Below are positions 34,701-49,600 of a stretch of DNA of 64,000 nt, piece after piece. Position numbers and translations under genes: made by a program. A model generated the notes under the pieces. The model did no database searches and was not told where the DNA came from. It saw only the letters and a list, made by a program, of their open reading frames with translations. This stretch comes from Homarus americanus (Eukaryota; Arthropoda; Malacostraca; Decapoda; Nephropidae), in NCBI RefSeq assembly GCF_018991925.1, contig NW_024720773.1, positions 1,500,567 to 1,564,566 on the forward strand, in the 5' to 3' direction. The first letter of the stretch is position 1. The number at the start of each line of letters is the position of its first letter.

Positions 34701-37700
34701 GGTCTTCACTCTGGTATTCACAATGTTCTTCACACTGGTCTAAACATAATCTTCACACCGGTCTTAGCAATAATTTTCACACTGGTTTTCACACTGGTCT
34801 TCACTCTGGTCTTCACACTGGTCTTTACACTGGTCTTTACACTGGTTTTCACATCAATCATCACACTGATCTTCTAATAATCTACACACCAGTCTTCACT
34901 CTGGTCTTCACACTGATCTTCACAAAAATCTTCATACTGGTCTTCATACTGGTCTTCACAATATTCTTCACACAGGTCCTCACACTGGTCTTCACACTGG
35001 TCATAATAATAATCTTCACAATGGTCACAATAATCTTCACACTTGGCTTCTAATAATTTTCACAATAATCTTCACACTGGTCTACATACTATTCTTTACA
35101 AATCTTCACACTGGTCTTAACACCTGGTTTTCACACTAATCTTCACACTGGTCTACATACTAGTCTTTACGTTAATCTTCACACTGGTCTTCACACTGTT
35201 CTTCACAATAATCTTCACTGGTCTTCACACTCGTCGTCACACTGGTATTCACTCTGGATGTTCACTCTGGTCTTAACAATAATCTTCACACTGGTCTACA
35301 CACTGGTCTACACACTGGTCTTCACAATAATCTTCACACTGGTCTTCACACTCGTCGTCACACTGGTCTTCACTCTGGATGTTCTCTCTGGTCTCAACAA
35401 TAATCTTCACACTGGTTTTCATACTGGTCTTCACACTGGTCTTCACTCTGGTCTTCACACTCATATTCACAAAAATCTTCACACTGTTCTTCATACTGGT
35501 CTTCACAATAATCTTCACATGATCATCACACTGGTCTTCACACTGGACCTTCACTCTGGTCTTCACACCAATCTTCAAAATAATATTAACACCAATCTTC
35601 ACGCAGGTCTTAACACTGGTCTTCACACTGGTCTAAATAATAATCTTCACACTAGTCTTCACAATAATCTTCACACTTAGTTCACAATAATCTTCACAAT
35701 AATCTTCACACTGGTCTACATACTGGTCTTTAAAATAACCTTCACACTGGTCTTCACGCTGTGCTTCCAAATAATCTTCACACTGGTTTTCAGAATAATC
35801 TTCACACTGATTTTAACACTGGTCATCACATAAATCTTCACACTGGTCTTCACAATAATTTTCATACTGGTTTTCACTCTGGTCTTCACTCTGGTATTTA
35901 CTATGGTCTTCACACTAGTCTTAACAATAATATTCATACTGGTCTTCATACTGGTCTTCACTCTGGTCTTCACACCGGTCTTTACACTTGGCTTCACAAT
36001 AATCTTCACACTGCTCTTAGCAATACTCCTGACATTATTTTTCGCACTAATCTTGACACTGGTCTTCACACTGGTCTTTTCAATAATCTTTACACTGGTC
36101 TTCACAATAATCTTCACACTGGTTTTCACAATAAGCTTCACATTGGTCTTCACAATGATTTTCACACCAATCTTCACACTTGGCTTAGTAATAATCTTCA
36201 CACTGGTCTACACACTGGTCTTAAGAATAATCTTCACACTTGGCTTTACAATATTTTCATACTGGTGTAACAATAATCTTCACACTGATCTTCAAAATAA
36301 TCTTCACACATGGCTTCACAATAATCTTCACACTAGTCTACACTGGTCTTAACAAAAATCTTCACACTTGGCTTCACAATAATTTTCACACTGGTCTTCA
36401 CATTAATCTTCACACTCATCTTCACAATAGTCTTCACACTTGGCTTCACAATAATCAATGCACTGGTCTTAGCAATAATCTGTACACTGGTCTTCACATT
36501 GGTCTTCACAGTAATCTTCACACTGGTCTTCACAGTAATCTTCATACTTGGCTTCACAATAATCTTCACACTGGTCTTCACAATAATCTTCACACTCATC
36601 TTCACAATAGTCTTCACACTTGGCTTCACAATAAGCATCACTATAATCTTCACACTGGTCTACACACTGATCTTAACAATATACTTCACACTTGGCTTCA
36701 CAATAATCTTCACACTGGTCTTCACAATAATCTTCACACTCATCTTCACAATAGTCTTTACACTTGGCTTCACAATAAGCGTCACTATAATTTTCACACT
36801 GGTCTACACACTGCTTTTAACAATAATCTTCACACTTGGCTTCACACTAATCTCCACACTGGTCTTTATAATAATTTTCATACTGGTCATCACATTGGTC
36901 TTCACAGTAATCTTCACACTGGTCTTCACAGTAATCTTCATACTTGGCTTCACAATAATCTTCACACTGGTCTACACACTGGTCTTCACAATAATCTTCA
37001 CGCTGGTCTTCACAATAATCTACACACTGATCTTCACACTAGTCTTCACACTTGGCTTCACAATAAGCATCACTATAATCTTCACACTGGTCTACACACT
37101 GGTCTTCACAATAATCTTCACACTTGGCTTCACAATAATCTACACACTGGTCTTCACAAAAATCTTCACACTGGTCTTCACATTGGTCTTCACAGTAATC
37201 TTCACACTGGTCTTCACAGTAATCTTCATACTAGCTTCACAATAATCTTCACACTGGCCTACACACTGGTCTTCACAATAATCATCACAATGGTCTTCAC
37301 AACAGTCTTCTCAATAATCTTCACACCATCTTCACACTGGTCTTCACTCTGGTTTTCACACTGGTCTTCATACTGGTCCTCCACCCAATCATCACACTGG
37401 TCTTCACAATAATATTCAAACTGGTCTTCACACTGGTATTCACACTGGTCTTCACACAGGTCTTCACAATAATCTTCACACTGGTCTTCACAGCAATCTA
37501 CACACTGGTCTTCACAATAATCTTCACACTGGTCTTCACATTGGTCTTTACAGAGATCTTTACTCTGGTCTTCACACTGGTCTTCACACTGGTCTTCACA
37601 GTGGTCTTCACATTAATCTTCACACTGGTCTTCACATTGGTCTTTACAGTGATCTTCACTTTGGTCTTCACTGGTCTTAGTGTCTTCACAATATCTTCAC

Positions 37701-40034
37701 TCTGGTCTTCACAGTAATCTTCACACTGGCCTCTGGTCTTCACAATATCTTCCGTCTATTCACACTGGTTTCACTGGTCTTAGAATAATCTTCACACATC
37801 CCCACAATAATCTTTTTTTCTTCATTGGTTTGAATTTCACTGGTCTTCACACTGGTCTTCAATCTTCAACTAGTCTTCACAATCTTCACACTTGTTCACA
37901 ATAATTTTCACAATAATCTTTGCTGGTCTATACTGGTCTTTAAAATAACCTCACCTGGTCTTCACTGTGCTTCCAAATATTTCTTACATGGTTTCGAATA
38001 ATCTTCACTGATTTTATGGTCATCTGATAATCTTCACACTGGTCTTCACAATTTTCATACTGGTTTTCACTCTGGTCTTCACTCTGGTATTTACTATATC
38101 TTCACACTAGTCTTAACAATAATATTCATACTGGTCTTCATATTGGTCTTTCACTCTGGTCTTCACACCGGTCTTTACACTCTGGCTTCACAATAATCTT
38201 CACACTGCTCTAGCAATACTCCTGACATTATTTTTTCGCACTAATCTTGACACTGGTCTTCACACTGGTCTTTTTCAATAATTCACTGGTCTTCACAATA
38301 ACTTTCACTGGTCACAATAAGCTTCTACATTGGTCTTCTGATTTTCACACCAATCTTCACACTTGGCTTAGTAATAATCTTTCACTATTGGTCTACACAC
38401 TGGTCTTAGAATAATCTTCACACTTGGCTTTACAATATTTTCATCTGATTTAACAATAATCTTTCACACTGATCTTCAAATAATCTTCACATGGCTTTCA
38501 CAATAATCTTCACTAGTCTACACTGGTCTTAACTAAAATCTTCACACTTGGCTTCACAATAATTTTCACACTGGTCTTCATTAATCTTCACACTCATCTT
38601 CATAGTGTTATCTTCACACTTGGCTTACAATAATCAATGCACTGGTCTTAGCAATAATCTGTACACTGTCTTCACATTTTCTTCACAGCAATCTTCACAC
38701 TGGTCTTCACAGCAACTCTTGCTTCACTTCACAATAATCTTCACACTGGTCTTACAATAATCTTCACTCCATCTTCACAATAGTCTTCACACTTGGCTCA
38801 CAATAAGCATCACTATAATCTTCACACTGGTCTACACACTGATCTTTAACAGACACTTCACCTTGGCTTCACAATAATCTTCACACTGGTCTTCACAAAA
38901 TCTTCACACTCATCTTCACAATAGTCTTTTACACTTGGCTTCACAATAAGCGTCACTATAATTTTCACACTGGTCTACACACTGCTTTTAACAATAATCT
39001 ACACTTGGCTTCACACTAATTCCACACTGGTCTTATAAAATTTCATCCTGGTCATCACATTGGTCTTCACAGTAATCTTCACACTGGTCTTCACAGTACC
39101 ATACTTGGCTTCACAATAATCTTCACACTGGTCTACACACTGGTCTTCTACAATCTTCACGCTGGTCTTCACAATAATCTACACACTGATCTTCACTAGT
39201 CTTCACACTTGGCTTCACAATAAGCATCACTATAATTCTTCACACTGGTCTACACACTGGTCTCACATATCTTCACACTTGGCTTCACACAACCACACAC
39301 TGGTCTTCACAAAAATCTTCACACTGGTCTCACATTGGTCTTCACAGTACCTTCCACTGTCTTCACAGTTACCTTCATACTTGGCTTCACAATAATCTTC
39401 ACACTGGCCTACACTGGTCTTCACAATAATCATCTGGTCTTACAACAGTCTTCTCAATAATCTTACACCATCTTCACACTGGTCTTCACTCTGGTTTCTC
39501 ACACTGTCTTCATACTGGTCCTCACACCAATCATCACACTGGTTCTTCACAAATTCAAACTGGTCTTCACACTGGTATTCACACTGGTCTCACAGGTCTT
39601 CACAATAATCTTCACACTGGTCTTCACAGCAATCTACACACTGGTTCACACATCCCACACTGGTCTTCACATTGGTCTTTACAGAGATCTTTACTCTGGT
39701 CTTCACACTGGCTCACACTGGTCTTCACAGTGGTCTTCACATTAATCTTCACACTGGTCTTCACATTGGTCTTTACAGTGATCTTCACTTTGGTCTTCAC
39801 ACTGGTCTTCAGTGTCTTCACAAACCTTCACTCTGGTCTTCACAGTAATCTTCACACTGGCCTTCACACTGGTCTTCACAATAATTCTTCCCGCTCATAT
39901 TCACACTGGTTTTCACACTGGTCTTCAGAATAATCTTCACACTGATCCCCACAATAATCTTCATACTGTTCTTCACATTGGTCTTCACAGTAATCTTCAC
40001 ACTGGTCTTCACACTGGTCCTTGCACTGGTCTTC
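31779..40034. repeat. 12-bp monomer minisatellite with higher-order structure (8.3 kb)
   Basis: The monomer is CTTCACACTGGT with frequent forms CTTCACAATAAT, CTTCACACTAAT, CTTCACAGTAAT and CTTCACACTTGG. At 31779-32060 monomers pair into a 24-bp unit with CTGGCCTTAACACTAATC. In 36.4-37.2 kb the marker ATAAGCATCACTATAATC recurs at 36631, 36775 and 37063, offsets of 144 and 288 bp, that is 12 and 24 monomers. About 34.11-34.74 kb is duplicated about 769 bp downstream. About 35.7-37.65 kb is duplicated at 37.92-39.99 kb. A unit length divisible by three and free of stops in most phases explains the many overlapping frames (up to 513 codons; TLVF or HTGL repeats on +, KTSV repeats on minus). Confidence 0.96.
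37670..39990. repeat. Indel-rich second copy of a 2.1-kb block of the 12-bp array
   Basis: Landmarks of the block at 35.73-37.65 kb recur in order: TTTAAAATAACC at 35731 and 37941, ATAAGCAT at 36631 and 38803, ATAAGCGT at 36775 and 38946, and GATCTTCACTTTGG at 37651 and 39780. The offset shrinks from 2,210 to 2,129 bp, so the second copy is about 80 bp shorter over 1.9 kb. Most differences are losses of 1-4 bases that do not respect the 12-bp unit. Sequence from about 37670 to 37920 is also irregular. Either real decay or unpolished read sequence would look like this. Confidence 0.8.
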
Positions 40035-41680
40035 AAAATAATAAACTGCAACATATGAAACTTTTCTTAAATACATTTCAGTTACTACAAATTCTCACAT
40101 TGATATATTTCTCATTTTTTTATTTTCTCTTATATTTCAAATCCTAACGTCATAGTTTTTATTTTATGTTTTCTTGGTCTTTATTGTTTATGTTATTTCA
40201 GTAATTATTTTGTTACTTACTGTATATTTGTTGTGTTTTCTGTATATCAATACTTGCTTGATTTGTTTTGATTTTGTCTTTATTCTGGTTGATGTTTTTT
40301 CTTCTCGATCTTCCCCTTCTTCTTGATCTTCTTCTCGATCTTCTCCTAGATCTTCTTTTCCTAGATCTTCTTCTTCGAGATCTTCTTCTCCTACAGTATA
40401 TTGACTCTGTATGCGAATCAGAATATCTACCCGCCAAGGTAAGCAATGATAAGGCAATATAAGTTGACAGTGTCTCTCAGGTTTTATTCTGAGGTAACTT
40501 GTAGGTTATAAATGTAAGTAGTATATCCCGTGTGTGCTGCAGGTGATAATGTTTTGAACATTGTGAATTTTCCCCTGATTGAAATGTGAGGTTTTCATTT
40601 ATTCTAAAAAAGTAGCACATAACTCGGTGTTTGTTAAATATATGAGACCTCACCTCCCTGCCCAGTTATGCTGCTGACTGTAATTGATACAAAACCACGC
40701 TGCCGTTCCTTACCTCTCAATCCTTCCCATGAAATTGTATTACTTCCGTTATTTTTCAGTCTAAATTTTACAGTATAGTAGTGGCAACGGTCCTAAACCC
40801 ACGCTCCCATATTAAAATTTGTAATAACATATTGTTAAGGTTTTATTTCTCGCCTACGACCTCGCAGTTATTATTAATGTAAAACAGAAGTCGACACGCC
40901 ATGGATATGTTTATGATTTTCAGTCTTGTTTGAGAAGGTGAGGCGGTGATAAGCAATGACCCAGGCCGAACTTCACTCAATAATTTAGTCCGTTAGATGT
41001 AGACTTACTGTATTTTTGTTAAGATAGGTCATAATGACGAACAACCCACAGACCTTGTAGTTCTTGTAAGCAGTTCCCAGATCATTCCCGACCCAGCCCG
41101 GGATGATCATTGACAAGAACAGCCATAGAGACCACACGAGAACTAAAATTGTGTAAAGTTAGTCAATAGTTTAAGGGACACTTCCAACTAATTAACATTC
41201 CCTGTAAGGATTGTCTTCCTCTTCCTCTTCCTTCCCCGCATGTGTTGTCCCCATTCAACGAAAACGTCATAAATGTACATTAATTCAACGTGTACACAAA
41301 CATGGACGGTGGTGGAGGATTCCAAGGAGTAGTGGAAGCCTCCAGGGTGGAGGATCTCCGGAAGGAGGTGGAGGACTTGAAAGGGTGGTGGGCTGAGGAG
41401 GGCTCAGAGTGGTGGAGTCCCCTGAGGGTGGTGAACCTCCCAAGGGCGATAAGACCGAGCTGTAGGTCACAGCCGCCATACTTACAGATGCTTGGCCTGG
41501 CAGAGCCTCGAGGACTCCCTCAGTTATAAACTTCAATTTAACTTTAATTTCATCAAAATAGTTGAGTGACAACTTTGTGAGTGAGGTGGAGGAGAGATGC
41601 TAAACTTGTTCATTAAAATACTTCGCCAACCGTGTGTCATGCTGCATCATACACCCCTCCTGGTGTATAATAAGTGTTTC
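40035..41680. other. AT-rich non-tandem stretch, no gene confirmed
   Basis: About 1.65 kb without a recognised gene apart from a short GATCTTCTTCTC repeat at 40295-40393. A short frame at 41290-41529 on + (79 codons, starting MYTNMDGGGGFQ) is acidic in its middle (RVEDLRKEVEDLK) but has no domain I can name. The sequence is otherwise unrecognised. Confidence 0.45.
40295..40393. repeat. GATCTTCTTCTC-type minirepeat
   Basis: About seven imperfect copies of a 12-15-bp CT-rich unit around GATCTTCTTC. On the minus strand one frame gives an Arg/Ser string and another gives acidic EEDLEEEDLG-like repeats. Both are products of the repeat. Confidence 0.8.
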
Positions 41681-41682
41681 AG

Positions 41683-41686
<4 letters not shown>

Positions 41687-41714
<28 letters not shown>

Positions 41715-41767
41715 TGTATGTATGTGTGTGTATGTATGTTGTTGTTGTATGTATGTATGTATGTATG

Positions 41768-41855
<88 letters not shown>
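41687..41855. repeat. (GTAT)n followed by (TA)n
   Basis: About 85 bp of GTAT units with a GTTGTTGT interruption near 41740, then about 85 bp of pure TA that directly touches the left arm of the Penelope-like element. Confidence 0.97.
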
Positions 41856-42745
<890 letters not shown>

Positions 42746-43619
42746 TTGTTAGGCCATAACTTAAAATCAAATTACTTTAAAGATGAATATAATAATGAGG
42801 GCACATATGGCACAACAAAAAATCATATTGGCAACTCAGCACAACTTAGTCCTTAATATTTATAACTTAAACTTAATGCTACTTCAGTACACGGTAAACA
42901 ATGTTAAATGCAAAAGTTACAAACACAAATATGGACAAAATTGTGCATCATTGGTTCAATCACAGCCTCTTACTTTATCACAACAGGTCAGGGGTGAAGG
43001 TTTGGAATTATACACGGCGCTAAAATTTTAAATAAAATTTAAAACCAAAGTTTACAATAATAAATGTGCAGGTTCACTAGAGGATGGATAAATTATTTCA
43101 AAAGACTTAGTAATATACAGGATTATGTGACTTTGGAAGTTTTTAGCATTGGGCAAGAGCATCGTAGGAAATGACTCCATACAAAAATAAACTACTTGGT
43201 TTTCCATCCTTAATAAACAATTAAAATGTACACATTATGTAAATAATTGATTGCACTATACAAACAATACAGAAAAATAGAGCAGCACTGAAACCCAAGT
43301 GAATCAAGGCCCAGTACTCAAACACACCGGTGCAATGGTGAACACCAACTCCAGCACTAAAAAACAACTACTATATTAAGCTACAAAAGTTACAACACAC
43401 ATACATTTTAGGACACAATTTTAGGTATCAATTACCAATTTTGCTCACAAATGATTATATAAAATATTTCACACCCACTTTGACACGTAGTCATCCCAAC
43501 ACCACCACGGGAGGTACATAATTGCTATGCATAACGCAATGCATTACTGTGCATTACGGTATACGTAACACTCCCTCATTAATATAAAACTCGTAGGGTA
43601 TTATATTGACAATACACAG
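42746..43619. other. AT-rich sequence, no gene recognised
   Basis: About 870 bp, AT-rich. It begins TGTTAGGCC at about 42748 and contains GTAACA near 43565, which could be ends of a solo LTR, but I see no matching second copy and no target duplication. No coding frame over 82 codons and no domain. Confidence 0.35.
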
Positions 43620-46600
43620 TTTCCAAATCTGTCTTGGGTCACCTGTCTCTCCTGTCTTGGGTCACCTGTCTCTCCTGTCTTGGGTCACCTTTCTCTCCTG
43701 TCTTGGGTCACCTTTCTCTCCCTTGTCTTGTCACCTGTCTCTCTGTCTTGGGTCACCTGTCTCTCCTGTCTTAGGTCACCTTTTCTCTCCTGTCTTGTCA
43801 CCTTTCTCACCTGTCTGGGTCACCTGTCTCTCCTGTATCTTGGGTCACCTGTCTCCTGTCTTAGGTCACCTTTCTCTCCTGTCTTGGGTCACCTGTCTCT
43901 CCTGTCTTGGGTCACCTGTCTCTCCTGTCTTGGGTCACCTTTTCTCCTGTCTTGGGTCACCTTTTCTCCTGTCTTGGGTCACCTTTTCTCCTGTCTTGGT
44001 CACCTGTCTTTGTCTTGGGTCACCTGTCTCTTGTCTGTCCTCTGTCTCTCCTGTCTGTCTTTCCTTGTCTTGTCACCTTTCTTCTCTTGTCTTGTCACTT
44101 GTCTCCTGTCTTGGTCACTTGTCTCCCTCTTGTCACTCCTGTCTTGTCACTGTCTTCTCCTGTCTTGGGTCTGTCTCTCCTGTCTTGGGTCACCTGTCTC
44201 TCCTGTCTTGGGTCACCTTGTCTTCCTGTTCGTCACCTGTTCTTGTCTTGGTCACCTGTTCTCCTGTCTGGGTCACCTGTCTCTCCTGTCTTGGTCACCT
44301 GTTCCTGTCTTGGTCACTTGTTCTCCTGTCTTGGGTCACCTTTTCTCTCCTTGTCTTGGGTCACCTTTTCTCTCCTTGTCTTGTCACTCTGTCTCTCCTG
44401 TCTTGGGTCACCTGTCTCTCTCCTGTCTTGGGTCACCTTTTCTCTCCTGTCTTGGTCACCTGTTCTCTCCTGTCTTGGGTCACTCTGTTCTCTCCTGTCT
44501 TGGCACTCTGTCTCTCCTGTCTTGGGTCACCTTTTCTCCTGTCTTGGTCACCTTTCTCTCCTGTCTTGGTCACTCTGTCTCCTGTCTTGGTCACCTTGTC
44601 TCTCCTGTCTTGGGTCACCTTTCTCTCCTGTCTTGGTCACCTGTCTCTCCTGTCTGTCACTCTGTCTCTCCTGTCTTGGTCACTTTTCTCCTGTCTTGGG
44701 TCACCTTTCTCTCCTGTCTTGGGTCACCTTGTCTTGGTCACTTTCCTCCTGTCTTGGGTCACCTTTTCTCCTGTCTTGGGTCACCTGTCTCCTGTTCTGG
44801 GTCACCTTTCTCCTGTCTTGGGTCACTCTTTCTCTCCTGTTTGGTCACCTTTTCTCCTGTCTTGTCACCTGTCTCTCCTGTCTTGGGTCACTCTGTCTCT
44901 CCTGTCTTGGGTCACCTGTCCTCTCTTCTTGGGTCACCTTGTTCTCCTGTCTTGGGTCACTTGTCTCTCCTGTCTTGGGTCACCTTTTCTCTTGGGTCAC
45001 CTGTTCTCCTGTCTTGGGTCACCTGTCTCTCCTGTCTTGGGTCACCTTTCTCTCCTCTGTCTTGGGTCACTTTCCTGTCTTGGGTCCTTTCTCCTCCTGT
45101 CTAGTTCTCTCTCCTCTTGGTCACTCTTTTCTCTCCTGTCTTGGGTCACTCTTTTCTCCTTGTCTTGTCACCTGTCTCTCCTCTGTCTTGGGTCACCTTT
45201 TCTCCTGTCTTCCTTTCCTTGTCTTGGGTCACCTGTCTGTCTCTCCTGTCTTGGTCACCTTTCTCCTGTCTTGGGTCACCTGTTCTCTCCTGTCTTGGTC
45301 ACCTTTCTCTCCTGTCTTGGTCACCTTTTCTCTCCTGTCTTGGGTCACCTTTTCTCTCCTGTCTTGGGTCACCTGTCTCCTGTCTTGGGTCACCTTTCTC
45401 TCCTGTCTTGGGTCACCTGTCCTCTCCTGTCTTGGGTCACCTGTCTCTCCTCCTCTGTCACCTGTCTCTCCTTTGTTGGTCACTCTTCCTGTCTTGGTCA
45501 CTTGCTTCCTGTCTTGGGTCACTTTTCTCCTGCCTTGGTCACCTTTCTTCCTGTCTTGGGTCACCTTTTCTCCTTGTCTTGTCACTTGTCTCTCCTGTCT
45601 TCTTTCTCCTGTCTTGGGTCACCTGTCTTCTCCTGTCTTGGGTCACCTGTCTCTCCTGTCCTGTCATCTTCCTCTGGTCCTGTCTCTGTCTTGGGTCACC
45701 TGTTCTCTCCTGTCTTGGTCACCTGTCTTCCTGTCTGTCACCTGTTTCTCCTCCTGTCTTGGGTCACCTGTTCTCTCCTGTCTTGTACCTTTTCTCCTGT
45801 CTTGGGTCACCTGTCTCCTGTCTTGTCACCTGTCTCTCCTGTCTTGGGTTTCTCCTGTCTTGGTACCTTTTCTCCTGTCTTGGTCACTCTGTCTCTCCTG
45901 TCTTGGCCTTTCTCTCCTGTCTTGGGTCACCTTGTCTCTCCTGTCTTGGGTCACCTTTCTCTCTGTCTGGGTCACTTTTCTTCCTGTCTTGGTCACTTGT
46001 CTGTCTTGGTCACCTGTCTTCTCCTGTCTTGGGTCACCTGTCTCTCCTTGTCTTGTCACCTTGTCTCTCCTGTCTGTCACTTGTCTCTCCCTGTCTTGGG
46101 TCACCTTTTCTCTCCTGTCTTGGGTCACCTGTCTCTTCCTTGGTCACCTGTCTCTCTGTCTTGGTCACCTGTCTCTCCTGTCTTGGGTCACCTTTTCTCC
46201 TGTCTTGGGTCACTTTCCTCCTGTCTTGTCACTCTGTCTTCCTGTCTTGGTCACCTTGTCTCCTGTCTTGGGTCACCTTCTCTCCCTGTCTTGGGTCACC
46301 TGTCTCTCCTCTGTCTTGGTCACCTGTCTCTCTGTCTTGGGTCACCTGTCTCCTGTCTTGGTCACCTGTCTCTCCTGTCTTGGGTCACCTGTCTCCTTCT
46401 TCGGTCACCTTTTCTCCTGTCTTGGGTCACCTTGTCTCTCCTGTCTTGGTCACCTGTCTCTCCTGTCTTGGGTCACTTTTCTCCTCTGTCTTGGGTCACC
46501 TGTCTCTCCTGTCTTGGTCACCTTGTCTCTCCTGTCTTGGTCACCTGTTCTTCCTGTCTTAGGCTGCCTTTTCTCTCTCCTGTCTTGGGTCACCTGTCTC

Positions 46601-49600
46601 TCTCCTGTCTTGGGTCACCTGTCTCTGTCTTGTCACCTTGTCTCTCCTGTCTTTGGTCACCTGTCTCTCCTCTTATGTCACCTTTTCTCTCTCTGTCTTG
46701 GGTTCACCTGTCTCTCCTGTCTTGTCACTGTCTCTCCCTGTCTTGGTCACCTGTTCTCTCCTGTCTTGGGTCACCTGTCTCTCCTGTCTTGGTCACCTGT
46801 CTCTCCTGTCTGGTCACCTTGTCTCTCCTGTCTTGGGTCACCTGTTCTTCTCCTGTCTTGGTCACCTGTTGTCTCTCCTGTCTTGTCACCTGTCTCTGTT
46901 TTTGTCACCTGTCTGTCCTTCCTTTTGGTCACCTGTCTGTCTCTCATGCCTTGGTCACCTTGTCTGTCTCTCCTGTCTTGGTCACCTGTCTGTCTTCATG
47001 CTCTTGTCACCTGTCTGTCTCTCCTCCTGTCTTGTACCTGTCTGTTTCTCCTGTCTTGGGTCACTGTCTGTTTCCTGCTCTTGGGTCACCTGTCTGTCTT
47101 CTGCCTTGGGTCACCTGTCTGTTTCTCCTGCTCTTGTCACCTGTCTGTCTCTCCTGCCTTGGGTCACCTGTCTGTTTCTCCTGTCTTGGGTCACCTGTCT
47201 GTCTCTCTCTGCTCTTGGGTCACCTGTCTGCTCTCTCTGCCTTGGGTCACCTGTCTGTCTCTCCTGTCTTGGTCACCTGTTGTTTCTCTCCTGTCTTGGT
47301 CACCTGTCTGTTTCTCCTGCCTTGGGTCACCTGTCTGTTTCTCCTGCCTTGTGTCCCTGTCTCTGTTTCTGTCTTGGGTCACCTGCTCTCTCCTGTCTTG
47401 GGTGCCTGTCTCCCTGTCTTGGTCACTGTCTCTCCTGTCTTGGGTCACCTGTCTCTCTCCTGCTTTGGGTCACCTGTCCCCTCTGTCTTGGGTCACCTGT
47501 CTGTCTCTCTCCTTGCCTTGGGTCACCTGTCTCTCCTGTCTTGGGTCACCCCTGTCTCCTGCCTTTGGTCCCTGTCTGTCTCTCCTGTCTTGGGTCACCT
47601 GTCTGTCTCTCTCTCATGCCTTGGGTCACCTGTCTGTCTCCTGTCTTTGGTCACCTGTCTCTCTGTCTTGCGTCTTATGTCTCTCTCCTGTCTTGGTCAC
47701 CTGTCTCTCTGTCTTGGGTCACCTCTCTCTCCTGTCTTGGGTCACCTGTCTCTACTGTCTTGTCCCCCTTCTCTCTCTCTCCTGTCTTGGGTCCCTGTCT
47801 GTCTCTCTCCCTGCTCTTGTCCCCTGTCTCTCTCTGTCTTGGTCACCTGTCTGTCTCTCTCTGCCTTGGTCACCTGTCTGTCTCTCCTGTCTTGGGTCAC
47901 CTGTCTGTCTCTCTCCTGTCTTGGGTCACCTGTCTCTCCTGTCTTGGGTCACCTGTCTCTCTCTCTCTCTCTTGTCTTGGGTCACCTGTCTGTCTCTCCT
48001 GCCTTGGGTCCCTGTCTGTCTCTCTCCTGCCTTGGGTCACCTGTCTGTCTCTCCTGTCTTGGGTCACCTGTCTGTCTCTCCTGTCTTGGATTCACCTGTC
48101 TGTCTCTGTTTCTCCTGCCTTGGGTTCACCTGTCTGTCTCTCCTGCCTTGGGTCACCTGTCTGTCTCTCCTGTCTTGGTCACCTGTCTGTCTCTCTGCCT
48201 TGGGTCACCTGTCTGTCTCTCCTGCCTTGTCACCTGTCTGTTTCTCCTGTCTTGGGTCACCTGTCTGTCTCTCCTGTCTTGGGTCACCTGTCTGTCTCTC
48301 CTGTCTTGATGCCCCTGTCCTTGCCTGCCTTGGTGCCTGTCTGTTTCCTGCCTTGGGTCACCTGTCTGTCTCTCTCTCTCCTGCCTTGGGTCCTGTCTGT
48401 CTCTCTCCTGTCTTGGGTCACCTGTCTCTCCTGTCTTGGTCACCTGTCTGTTTCTCCTGCCTTGGGTCACCTGTCTGTCTCTCCTGTCTTGGGTCCCTGT
48501 CTCTCTGTCTTGCATTAACCTGTCTGTCTCTCCTGCCTTGGGTCACCTGTCTGTCTCTTCTGCCTTGGTCACCTGTCTGTCTCTCCTGTCTTGGGTCACC
48601 TGTCTCCTGCCTGTCACCTGTCTCTCTGTCCTTCTTGGTATGTCTCTCCTGTCTTGGGTCCTGTCTGTTCTCTCTCCTGTACCTGTCTGTCTCTGCCTTG
48701 GGTCACCTGTCTGTCTCTCCTGTCTTGGGTCACCTGTCTGTTTCTCTCCCTGTCTTGGGTCACCTGTCTGTCTCTCCTGTCTTGGGTCCTCTGTCTGTCT
48801 CTCCTGCCTTTGGTCACCTGTCTGTCTCTCCTGCCTTGATGCCTGTCTGTCTCTCTCTGTCTTGGGTCACCTGTCTGTCTCTCTGTCTTGGGTCACCTGT
48901 CTGTCTCTCTGCCTTGGTCACCTGTCTGTCTCTCCTGCCTTGGTCACCTGTCTGTTTCTCCTGTCTTGGGTCACCTGTCTGTCTCTCCTGTCTTGGGTCA
49001 CCTGTCTGTCTCTCCTGGCTTGGGTCACCTGTCTGTCTCTCCTGTCTTGGGTCACCTGTCTGTCTCTCCTGTCTTGGGTCACCTGTCTGTCTCTTGTCTT
49101 GGGTCACCTGTCTCTCCCTGTCTTGGGTCACCTGTGTCTCTCCTGTCTTGGGTCACCTGTCTGTTTCTCCCTGCCTTGGGTCACCTGTCTGTCTCTCTGT
49201 CTTGGGTCACCTGTCTGTCTCCTGTCTTGGGTCACCTGTCTGTCTCCTCCTGTCTTGTGTCACCTGTCTGTCTCTCTGTCTTGGTCCTGTCTGTCTCTCC
49301 TGCCTTGGGTCACCTGTCTGTCTCTCCCCTGCGGTCACCTGTCTGTCTCTCCTGTCTTGGGTCACCCTGTCTCTACTGTCTTGGGTCACCTGTCTGTCTC
49401 TCCTGCCTTGGGTCACCTGTCTCTCTTGTCTTGGGTCACCTTGTCTCTCTCCTGTCTTGGGTCACCTGTCTCTACTGTCTTGGTCACCTGTCTGTTTCTC
49501 TCCTGCCTTGGGTCACCTGTCTGTCTCTCTCCTGTCTTGGATTCACTGTCTGTCTCTCTGTCTTGGGTCACCTGTCTCTACTGTCTTGGGTCACCTGTCT

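Noticed and set aside
31706..37412. Long frames with 4-residue repeats (TLVF, HTGL, KTSV) as possible membrane or cationic repeat proteins
   Set aside because: They follow from a 12-bp unit divisible by three; conflicting frames exist on both strands over the same bases.
40188..40457. Arg/Ser-rich or acidic repeat protein on the minus strand
   Set aside because: Both readings come from one short GATCTTCTTC repeat in different phases, and nothing else supports a gene.
42748..43570. Solo LTR starting TGTTAGGCC and ending GTAACA
   Set aside because: Ends are only five bases long, no second copy and no target duplication were found; the similarity to TGTTACGCC at 19012 is too short.
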